The notes beneath the pieces were generated by a model. The model did not search any database, was not told the DNA's origin, and worked only from the letters and a program-made list of their open reading frames with translations. Of a stretch of DNA of 22,320 nt, positions 1 to 5,498 are shown one piece after another. The position numbers and the translations under genes were made by a program. Origin of the DNA: CALDCK01 sp050618055. Its GTDB lineage: Bacteria; Myxococcota_A; UBA9160; SMWR01. Positions within the stretch are counted from its first letter, which is position 1. Every line of letters begins with the position of its first letter. Where the stretch lies: positions 1 through 22,320 of the forward strand of contig JBNLVK010000075.1 in the NCBI GenBank assembly GCA_050618055.1. Direction: 5' to 3'.

Positions 1-1
1 C

Positions 2-511
2 GGCAGCCTCCAGCCCGCGTCGAGCAACGCCTGGCTGCTGGCGCGCTTCGCCGCCGGCTGCGCGCCCGGCACCTTCGAGACGTTCGACCGCATCCGCGAC
101 ATTCCCCACTTCGACCCCACCCTCGACGTGGATCCGGTGCCCGAGGCGGTGGTCGCCCTGCGCGCGGCGCTGCGCGCCAGCGACGCGGTGCTCTTCGCCT
201 CGCCCGAGTACGGCCACGGCATGCCCGGCAGCCTGAAGAACGCCCTCGACTGGCTGGTGGGCTCGGGCGAGATCGGCGGCAAGCCGGTGGCCATCACCTG
301 CGCTGCCCAGGGCCCGGAGCGCGGCCGCAAGGGACTGGCCATGCTCCGCCAGACGCTGGAGGCCATCGACACGAAGATCGTCTGGGACGAGCCGATCGTG
401 GTGGCGAGAGCGGCGCCGGAAGAGGAGCGGATCGTTGCGGTGGACCGGGCCCTTGGGCCGCTACGGATCGCGCTGCGCGAAGCCTGCTCAGCCTCTACGC
501 TCTCTGTCTGA
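2..511 (+). CDS. NADPH-dependent FMN reductase family protein (5' partial)
   Basis: The open frame runs in from the left edge, so the start codon is outside the window. The first visible residues, GSLQPASSNAW, match the FMN-phosphate-binding GS-R-x-x-S-x-N motif that opens flavodoxin-fold NAD(P)H:FMN/quinone reductases. Further on, PEYGHGMPGSLKNALDWL matches the family's second signature (Y-x-x-x-x-PG-x-LKNA-DW), which lines the isoalloxazine ring. About 169 residues are seen, close to the usual 180-190, so only a few N-terminal residues are missing. The family transfers electrons from NAD(P)H to FMN, quinones or azo and metal substrates in the cytoplasm; the substrate here cannot be told. 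The stop codon lies 13 bp before the HigA-like gene, so the two are probably co-transcribed. The family call is firm. Confidence 0.88.
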   Translation, partial: GSLQPASSNAWLLARFAAGCAPGTFETFDRIRDIPHFDPTLDVDPVPEAVVALRAALRASDAVLFASPEYGHGMPGSLKNALDWLVGSGEIGGKPVAITCAAQGPERGRKGLAMLRQTLEAIDTKIVWDEPIVVARAAPEEERIVAVDRALGPLRIALREACSASTLSV

Positions 512-524
512 GGAGTACCAGCTC

Positions 525-827
525 ATGGCTCGAAAGGCGCATCCTCCGACTCACCCCGGCGAGGTTCTGCTCGAGGAGTTCCTCGAGCCGATGGAGCTGT
601 CCCAGTACCGGTTGGCCAAGGACATCAGCGTCCCTGCGCGGCGGATCAACGAGATCGTGCACGGGAAGCGGTCGATCACCGCGGACACGGCGCTACGCCT
701 CTCGCGTTACTTCGGAACGTCGGAGCGCTTCTGGATGAACCTCCAGACCCGGCACGACCTCGAGGTCGAAAAGGAGCGGCTGAAGGGGCGGCTCGCTCGC
801 GAAGTGGTCGTGCGCAAGGCCAGTTGA
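525..827 (+). CDS. higA: HigA-family addiction-module antitoxin (orphan), XRE-type HTH
   Basis: This 100-residue protein starts at the ATG at 525, which has an AGGAG Shine-Dalgarno at 511-515. The frame is open upstream to 435, but that stretch only shadows the reductase gene. HPGEVLLEEFLEPM near residues 10-23 is the signature opening of HigA proteins. The helix-turn-helix follows (LSQYRLAKDISVPARRINEIVHG, about 25-47), then the conserved ITADTALRLSRYFGTS and FWMNLQ stretch. HigA normally binds and neutralises the HigB mRNA interferase and represses its own operon. HigB is usually encoded immediately upstream. Here the upstream gene is an FMN reductase and downstream is a convergent esterase, so no toxin gene is adjacent. 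It may be an orphan antitoxin or a domesticated repressor. The family call is strong; the present function is open. Confidence 0.85.
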   Translation: MARKAHPPTHPGEVLLEEFLEPMELSQYRLAKDISVPARRINEIVHGKRSITADTALRLSRYFGTSERFWMNLQTRHDLEVEKERLKGRLAREVVVRKAS

Positions 828-840
828 CGGCGGGGCTGGC

Positions 841-1797
841 TCAGGGGCGGCGCGTGCGTCGCCGCGCCAGCGTCGCCAGGCCCACCAGGCCCGCAGCCAG
901 CCCGCTTCCCACACCCGGCTCCGGCAGCAGCACGTAGGCGCGGTCGGCGATGATGGCGTGGGCGGAGGTGGTGGGGTGGATGGCGTCGAACAGGAAGAAG
1001 CCGTCGGCGGTGGGGCCCTGGGGGTCGAGGGCGCAGGGCACGTCGACCAGGCAGGGGATGCCGAAGTCGGTGTCGTCGCTCACGGTGTCGATGGCGGCCG
1101 GCACGAAGCCGAAGTCCGCCGGGTCGGCGAACATCTCCTCCACCAGCGCCTCGATGTCGAGCTCGTAGAGGGTGGTGATGGGCTCGGCGGCCAGGGCCGT
1201 GGCCAGGCGGGTGTTGAAGTCGAGGCTCAGGGCCGTCACGGCGTCGCGCTCGGCGGGGGTGAACATGCTGCCGCTGCCGGCCGGCAGGGTGAAGTCGCCG
1301 TAGGCGCGGCCGATGTCGGGCAGGTTCAGCACCAGGAAGTGCTCGGCCCCCAGGTCCTGGAGGTCGCGGATGCCGTCGATGATGTTGTCGACGGCGTCCT
1401 GGGTGGCGGTGGGCGAGCCGGGAATGCCCAGAATGTCGTTGCCGCCCAGCCAGATGACGTAGAGCGCGTCCGGGTCGGCGTCGAAGAAGACCGAGAAGGC
1501 GAAGGCGCTGATCTGGAGGTCGAGGTCCTGCGTCTCGTCGCCGCCGAACGCGAAGTTGGTGCCGCCCTGGAGCGACGCCTTGGCCTCGAGCCCCAGCAGG
1601 TCGGCGAGCTGCTCCGACCACACGTCGCCGTTCGAGCAGCGCCCGGGCTTGTAGCCCGCAATGGCCAGCACCGTGCAGCCGTTCCCCGTATCCGACAGGC
1701 TGTCGCCGAAGACGAAGAGGTCGGTGAAGTCCTGCGCGGTGGCGGGCCACGCCACCAGCAGGACGGCCAGGGCTCCAGCGATCGAACGGAGATGCAT
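841..1797 (-). CDS. Secreted SGNH/GDSL esterase-lipase with PEP-CTERM-like tail
   Basis: The 318-residue protein has a Sec signal peptide (about 1-21, cleavage after TAQ). It shows the GDSL blocks: FGDSLSDTGNG with nucleophile Ser33 (block I), GGTNFAFGG near 78-86 (block II), LGGND near 117-121 with the oxyanion Asn (block III), and DAIHP with Asp271 and His274 (block V). All catalytic elements are present. The last 28 residues read LPEPG, then a hydrophobic stretch, then ARRRTRRP, which is the layout of a PEP-CTERM sorting signal read by an exosortase. The product is therefore predicted to be processed at the cell envelope and to hydrolyse esters or lipids there. It converges on the HigA gene with a 13-bp gap. 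No Shine-Dalgarno is visible before the ATG; a CATACT hexamer lies 7 nt upstream instead. Confidence 0.88.
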   Translation of the reverse strand: MHLRSIAGALAVLLVAWPATAQDFTDLFVFGDSLSDTGNGCTVLAIAGYKPGRCSNGDVWSEQLADLLGLEAKASLQGGTNFAFGGDETQDLDLQISAFAFSVFFDADPDALYVIWLGGNDILGIPGSPTATQDAVDNIIDGIRDLQDLGAEHFLVLNLPDIGRAYGDFTLPAGSGSMFTPAERDAVTALSLDFNTRLATALAAEPITTLYELDIEALVEEMFADPADFGFVPAAIDTVSDDTDFGIPCLVDVPCALDPQGPTADGFFLFDAIHPTTSAHAIIADRAYVLLPEPGVGSGLAAGLVGLATLARRRTRRP

Positions 1798-1804
1798 GGC
1801 AGGC

Positions 1805-1810
1805 AGTATG
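1805..1810 (-). promoter_or_regulatory. Putative -10 element for a leaderless esterase mRNA
   Basis: On the minus strand the hexamer CATACT (4 of 6 to TATAAT) lies 7 nt before the ATG of the GDSL esterase, and no Shine-Dalgarno precedes that ATG. The distance would place the transcript start at or next to the start codon. No convincing -35 box is seen. Confidence 0.3.
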
Positions 1811-1831
1811 GGGAAGCCTGCTCGTCTGCGC

Positions 1832-2074
1832 TCAGTCGAGCTTCAACGGCCGCTGCGACTCCAGCGCCTGGAGCGAGAAGGCGTGGGCGTCGAGCTCGGG
1901 ATCGATGCGCAGATCCGTCATGACGACCTCGGTGGTGGTGCCGCGTGCGTGGTTCTGAACCAGCAGGCGCGTGGGCACGATGTGCCCGTTCTGGTGGACC
2001 ATGCCGGCGCGCGGCGCCGTGATCACGCGATAGGGCTCGTCGCTCTGGCGCTTCAGGCATTTCACCTCGAGGAC
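1832..2074 (-). pseudogene. C-terminal remnant of an outer-membrane lipoprotein-sorting-like protein
   Basis: The recognisable part starts near VLEVKCLKR and continues through PYRVITAPRAGMVHQNGH, VPTRLLVQN and TTTEVVMTDLRIDPELDAHAFSLQALE to the stop. This matches the C-terminal pattern of LolA-like outer-membrane lipoprotein-sorting proteins: a strand with PTR, then a T-E-V strand, then the closing 'F-L-x-L-E'. About 80 residues are left of a protein that is usually 230-270 long. The frame stays open to 2158, but residues upstream of 2074 lose resemblance and there is no signal peptide. The break coincides with the left edge of the island, so I read it as a gene cut by the insertion. It lies 34 bp upstream of the esterase, which suggests an old operon. 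The family assignment is from memory of the pattern and is moderate. Confidence 0.5.
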
Positions 2075-2150
2075 TCCAAATTCGGATCTGGTTGTGAGCC
2101 AGCGGTGCAACGACGCCAGTTGGGCTGAGCCATGCTGCAAAGAGCGCCGG

Positions 2151-2441
2151 CTAAACACTGCAATGGACGTCGATGGTCCTATCGTTTGGATTGTAGTCGG
2201 AGCGATTCGGCTGGAAGGTCTCCCCGGTCGCGCGGAGAGCTGAGATCTCGTCGACGCGAAACAACCTCCAGCCCTGTTGTCGGCCAGACTTGCTCAGTCC
2301 GCCAGTCTGGTATCCGCGGAATACCTCGTTGCCGGCTGAGCTGTAACCGTGTGTGTAGGGCTCCACAGTTCTCAGGGTTCCGCTATATACGAACTCAACA
2401 ACCTGTCGCCTTGCAATCGCAGCACAAATCGAAGCGTTCAA
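2151..2441 (-). CDS. Small WYL-like domain protein
   Basis: The 96-residue product begins at a TTG codon with a perfect AGGAGG Shine-Dalgarno 7 nt away (plus-strand 2448-2454), which fixes the start. MNASICAAIARRQVVEFVYSG, then TVEPYTHG, GNEVFRGYQTGG, GWRLFRVDEISAL and a final YNPND. That order resembles the compact WYL fold: an opening helix, a strand with 'R-x-V-x-P', then a 'W-x-L-F-x-V-x-x-I' strand. Stand-alone proteins of this type are usually annotated as hypothetical or WYL-domain. WYL domains bind nucleic acids or nucleotide ligands and often regulate phage-defence loci. It has no HTH of its own. It lies 81 bp downstream of the OLD nuclease gene on the same strand, so the two probably form an operon. 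The gene is firm; the fold call is moderate. Confidence 0.7.
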   Translation of the reverse strand: MNASICAAIARRQVVEFVYSGTLRTVEPYTHGYSSAGNEVFRGYQTGGLSKSGRQQGWRLFRVDEISALRATGETFQPNRSDYNPNDRTIDVHCSV

Positions 2442-2447
2442 ACGACG

Positions 2448-2454
2448 CCCTCCT
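2448..2454 (-). promoter_or_regulatory. Ribosome binding site deciding a TTG start
   Basis: The minus strand reads AGGAGGG here, 6-7 nt before the TTG at 2441. It is one of the strongest Shine-Dalgarno matches in the window and supports initiation at TTG, since no ATG is available for this gene. Confidence 0.7.
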
Positions 2455-2522
2455 GTCTAGCGGAAGTCATTGGGCGCTCAGGCTCCGTGCGATAGCGATC
2501 CCAGTGTAGGCTTACTCGATAT

Positions 2523-4421
2523 CTAGTTTAGGATCCGGTCGCAGAGATGCCTGAGGGTCCCGGATGGGTGGTGTTCCCATAGAAGCCTGAGCGTTTCGAC
2601 CAAGAGCAGCTGGTTCTTGTCGGTGACTTCCTTCGGCCACCCGTGTGTCTCGCGAGCTGTAGACATCGCCTCATCCCACCTATGAGCGCCCACGTCTTCC
2701 TTCACCGTGTTCATGATCTCCTCCGGCCAGCACGCGAATGAATCTCCCCAACTTGGGGCGGTAGGGAAGGGGTCGTGGTCAGGCGCCCCGCACAGCGTCA
2801 AAAGGCATCGGTTGTCGCGCTCATTCTGGTTCCTGGCGTTCTCGTCATGTCCGTCGCAGTCGAAAACGACCCATGCAGGTATGCCGAGGCCCTGGGCGGT
2901 GGCGAGCAGCCGGCTCAGGTTCCTCTTTCCCCCACCGACAACGAAGTGGCACCCGCGGCTGTGGAACTCGTCTAGCCTCTCGTCCAGCTCAAGGCATCCG
3001 GAGATGAGCGCGACATCCTCGATTCCCTCCACGAGGATGGGCCGGCTGCTGAAGAACATCTCTGCTTGAGATGGCTGAAGGATCTGCTCGAGCCTTGCCA
3101 TCACCGAAGGAACCCTTGCAGCCTTGCCACCGAGCGCCAGGTTGAGCCGATTCGTGAGGTCAGCCGCGTTGAGCTGGCTGACTGATGCCCCCTTCGACTC
3201 GTCGAGCGGGCGTACGAGTCTGACCGATTCGAAGCCCTTGGCTGAGATGAAGTGCGGCGAGTGCGTCGTAACCAAGGCCTGTGCTGTACCAGCTGCCAGG
3301 CGCTCCAAGAGCGTCGCGAACTGCCTAGCCTGCGGCGGGTGCTGGTAGAGCTCAGGTTCCTCAACTGCGAGAAGCAGCCGGGGAGCCGACTCACTTGCAG
3401 AAAGGGCGAGTTCCTGGAGGACCGCTACCAGGAAGGACCGCTGCAGTCCATGGCCGAGCCTCGCGATCTCTCCTTGGAACCCGCGTTCCCCAGCCGAGAC
3501 ACTTGCCGCGGGTTCGCGAACTACGATCTGCCCGTCGGCTTCGGATCTCCATGCCAGGGTTAGGCTTGCACCGTCGTGCGCCCAGTGCCTCAGCCCCTGC
3601 TCAAGTCTCCTAGATAATCCCTTCAGCTTTGGCTGGGCTGCTTCCACCGCGTTTGCGTATTTCTGCTTCGCGTCGTCCTCGATTGGTTGAAGCACATCAC
3701 GAAAGTTCATCTGCTGTCGGATAGTGCGGTCAAGAAGAAGTCGCAGCGCTGAGTTCTTCGACGCGTCCTGCTCGCTTGCGGCGTCCATTACCGCTGGGAC
3801 GTAAACCCATTGAATGAAGGGCGCTAGAATCGCTGAGCCGGTGAAGCCGTAGAACTGGTCCTGACTTAGCTCCAGGCTGCATTGGGCAGGATGCGATTCC
3901 TCATACTCGCGGAGAGCCGCTTCCATGGCTCTTCCGGTGGAGGCCTTGGGGAGACCAAAACTCTCTTGGAGGTTCCTGTAGATCGGTCGTAGTTGATCTA
4001 CTTTCGCCCCGTCGCTTCTTGCTCGGAAGTAGGGGGTAAAATCTCTTAGCACCCGCCGCTGGCCATGCTGCACGACCGGTGCGCTTCGGCTGTCCGGGTT
4101 CCATTCCGCCTTCGCAGTTACGACCAGTTCGCCCTGTCTGTAGTAGTCCTTCAGGGCCTCTTGTGCGTCCGCCGTGAGGGAGTCGAAGGTTAGAGTGATT
4201 TGTACCGGTGTATGTGTTCTTCGGCGATGAAAGTCCTCCTCCGACAGAATCGAAACGTTCGTCGAGGACGTGCGCGATTCTTGGAAGAAGACGTTGAGCG
4301 CCGCGAGGACCGTCGACTTGCCGCTGCCGTTCGGTCCGACGAGACATGTGTAGTCGTTGAGTTCGATCGTCTGGTCTTCGAATGCCCTGAAGTTTTCGAT
4401 TCGAACTCGCTTGAGGCGCAC
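2523..4421 (-). CDS. OLD-family endonuclease: AAA/ABC-type ATPase with C-terminal TOPRIM domain
   Basis: The 632-residue protein starts at a GTG (4421) just after AGGAGG, giving the typical OLD opening RLKRVRIENFRAFED. The frame is open upstream to 4760, but that stretch has no protein character. The ATPase half shows Walker A GPNGSGKST (29-37), an ABC-signature-like LGHGLQRS (322-329), Walker B LLLAVEEPELYQHP (349-362) and the H-loop TTHSPHF (385-391). The TOPRIM half shows LVEGIEDVALI with Glu465, and VVFDCDGHD with Asp521 and Asp523, the metal-binding E and DxD of OLD nucleases. P2 Old and Gabija GajA belong to this family and cut DNA; several give phage resistance. No GajB-type helicase, reverse transcriptase or HNH partner is nearby, so it is either a stand-alone (class 1) OLD or part of an unnamed system with the small WYL-like gene downstream. 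All key residues are intact. Confidence 0.9.
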   Translation of the reverse strand: MRLKRVRIENFRAFEDQTIELNDYTCLVGPNGSGKSTVLAALNVFFQESRTSSTNVSILSEEDFHRRRTHTPVQITLTFDSLTADAQEALKDYYRQGELVVTAKAEWNPDSRSAPVVQHGQRRVLRDFTPYFRARSDGAKVDQLRPIYRNLQESFGLPKASTGRAMEAALREYEESHPAQCSLELSQDQFYGFTGSAILAPFIQWVYVPAVMDAASEQDASKNSALRLLLDRTIRQQMNFRDVLQPIEDDAKQKYANAVEAAQPKLKGLSRRLEQGLRHWAHDGASLTLAWRSEADGQIVVREPAASVSAGERGFQGEIARLGHGLQRSFLVAVLQELALSASESAPRLLLAVEEPELYQHPPQARQFATLLERLAAGTAQALVTTHSPHFISAKGFESVRLVRPLDESKGASVSQLNAADLTNRLNLALGGKAARVPSVMARLEQILQPSQAEMFFSSRPILVEGIEDVALISGCLELDERLDEFHSRGCHFVVGGGKRNLSRLLATAQGLGIPAWVVFDCDGHDENARNQNERDNRCLLTLCGAPDHDPFPTAPSWGDSFACWPEEIMNTVKEDVGAHRWDEAMSTARETHGWPKEVTDKNQLLLVETLRLLWEHHPSGTLRHLCDRILN

Positions 4422-4478
4422 GAGCCCTCCTCTTTCTGTGGCGGCCCCGGTAAGGCGCGAAGAGCGAAGAGAATTGGT

Positions 4479-5117
4479 TTGACGGTTATGGGGCGACCCG
4501 CGGAGCAAGAGACTAGCCTCGGGGGGTTTGCGATGCCGTTGCGCCGCCTCACAGAATGGGGTCGGGGGCTCGGAAGCCCCGCGTAGGCCGCAAGGGGGAT
4601 TGACGGGCTTGTGCGCGCACCCGCGTTCGCGGGTCGAGCCCGAGTGATCGCTCGTCGCTCGAAGGGATTTGCTGGTTGGCCCATGCCGACGCCGTCGGCC
4701 AAGGGCTCGCTGAGCTAGTGAGGGCGGATCTCTTGGACCGCGAGGGTGGCCGCGTAGCACTCCCGTGATTTGCCCCCGAAAGCCACGGCCTTGGGCTGCT
4801 CGGCTGGGGGAGCACAGTGGGCTTGGTGGCTCGCTGGTGCGACCGGCGGTTCCTTTGGCGGGCGGCTGTCCGGGGCTTGGCCTGAGTAGGCCGCTCGCAG
4901 GGGCAGGGCCCTACCGGGCGGGTTCCGCGCGGATGAAGACGCAGTCGCTCTCAGAAACTTGACGGCTGATAGCGAGATACCTGCTCAGTTCCTGACACCG
5001 ATGAATGTCGTATGCGGTGTTCCGGGGGGGGCGCGTCGGAACCGCAAGCCCCTTTGCGGGCACGGGTTTTGCCAGTCTGAACGCACGCACCGGTTTTCTC
5101 GCATTGAATCTTGACGG
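4479..5117 (+). repeat. Four dispersed TTGACGG heptamers
   Basis: Exact TTGACGG occurs at 4479-4485, 4600-4606, 4959-4965 and 5111-5117, all on the plus strand and all inside the island's control region. A random 7-mer is expected once in about 16 kb per strand. The last copy doubles as a likely -35 box (TTGACG). They could be regulator sites. Another copy lies at 824-830, outside the island, so the motif is not unique to it. Confidence 0.45.
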
Positions 5118-5139
5118 TCGCCCTGCCATGCGGTCTCAT
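5111..5139 (+). promoter_or_regulatory. Putative sigma-70 promoter of the Grx-like/hydrolase operon
   Basis: The -35 box TTGACG (5111-5116, 5 of 6) and the -10 box TCTCAT (5134-5139, 4 of 6) are separated by exactly 17 nt. The start point would be near 5146, giving a leader of about 48 nt that contains the CCGAAG/CTTCGG hairpin and the Shine-Dalgarno. Confidence 0.45.
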
Positions 5140-5193
5140 GGGCATCATTGTCCCCCCCGAAGTGATTCACTCCGCTTCGGAAGGAGAAGAGGA

Positions 5194-5442
5194 ATGGGAA
5201 CTTCGGAATCGGCGCCGACGCCGGCGCTTCTCTGGGTCTGCGCCGGGCTCTCGGCCAGGAGCTGCAGGGGCGCCTACGACGTGCTCAAGGGCTCGGACCT
5301 CCAATTCCGCGTCGTTGAGGTGCCACCGGAGAATGTAGCGTTCGAGCTTCCGCGGCTGGTGCATCGCGACACCGCGTTCGCAGGCCTTTCTGCGATCTCC
5401 ACGTATGTCTCTGCGCGGGCCGGGGAACACCAAGCGGGCTGA
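5194..5442 (+). CDS. Small degenerate glutaredoxin-fold protein (82 aa)
   Basis: The start ATG at 5194 has AAGGAG at 5181-5186 with 7-nt spacing. The frame is open from 5005, but only this start has a good ribosome site. The order of elements fits glutaredoxin: a first strand ALLWVCAG (11-18), a helix beginning CRGAYDVL (24-31), a second strand LQFRVVEV (36-43), ELPRLVHRD (51-59) matching the cis-proline loop 'VPQ-hh-dg', and AFAGLSAISTYV (61-72) matching 'hIGGhddL'. Where canonical Grx has CPYC, this protein has an A-x-x-C arrangement (Ala21, Cys24), so it cannot do the dithiol reaction. It may act by one Cys, or bind rather than reduce. It precedes the hydrolase gene by 56 bp and is likely its operon partner. 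The gene is likely; the fold is inferred by pattern matching only. Confidence 0.6.
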   Translation: MGTSESAPTPALLWVCAGLSARSCRGAYDVLKGSDLQFRVVEVPPENVAFELPRLVHRDTAFAGLSAISTYVSARAGEHQAG

Positions 5443-5443
5443 G

Positions 5444-5458
5444 CTAGTCGACGACTAG
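5444..5458. repeat. Perfect 7-1-7 inverted repeat between the Grx-like and hydrolase genes
   Basis: CTAGTCG and CGACTAG flank a single central A, starting one base after the stop codon of the Grx-like gene and ending 40 bp before the hydrolase start. With a 1-nt loop it is a poor RNA hairpin, so a dimeric regulator site on DNA is the better guess. No T-run follows, so it is not a typical terminator. Confidence 0.55.
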
Positions 5459-5498
5459 TGCCAGTGGCCTCAGCTGCATCTGCTGTCGAGGATTCGCG

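Larger units (their letters stand above)
4422..5193. other. 772-bp divergent intergenic region, hairpin-rich, no convincing gene
   Basis: This region separates the minus-strand OLD operon from the plus-strand Grx-like/hydrolase operon. Short open frames exist on both strands, but none has a start with a good Shine-Dalgarno or a recognisable product. Perfect stems seen: GGGGCT/AGCCCC with a 4-nt loop (4565-4580); ACCCGCG/CGCGGGT (4619-4634) nested in CGGGCT/AGCCCG (4604-4642); GCCGAC/GTCGGC (4685-4699); GGCCT/AGGCC (4879-4892); CCGCAA/TTGCGG (5042-5059), which competes with a bulged stem pairing 5014-5023 with 5038-5045; CCGAAG/CTTCGG (5157-5180), one base before the Shine-Dalgarno of the next gene. 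It may hold a structured RNA, regulator sites or both. I cannot name an RNA family. Confidence 0.6.

Noticed and set aside
2105..2155. Possible integron attC half-site (GTTGGGC at 2118-2124, near CTAAAC)
   Set aside because: GTTGGGC fits the R' consensus, but no matching RYYYAAC partner and no paired L boxes are found at attC distance, and the island genes are not in cassette orientation.
2523..4421. Gabija system
   Set aside because: The nuclease is GajA-like in class, but there is no UvrD/GajB helicase gene on either side, so the full system is absent.
4911..5129. 72-codon minus-strand frame in the intergenic region
   Set aside because: No Shine-Dalgarno, no recognisable family, and it overlaps the likely promoter and hairpins. 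Kept as noncoding.
4422..5193. CRISPR array
   Set aside because: The repeats are isolated 7-mers and hairpins without regular spacing or 25-40 bp direct repeats.
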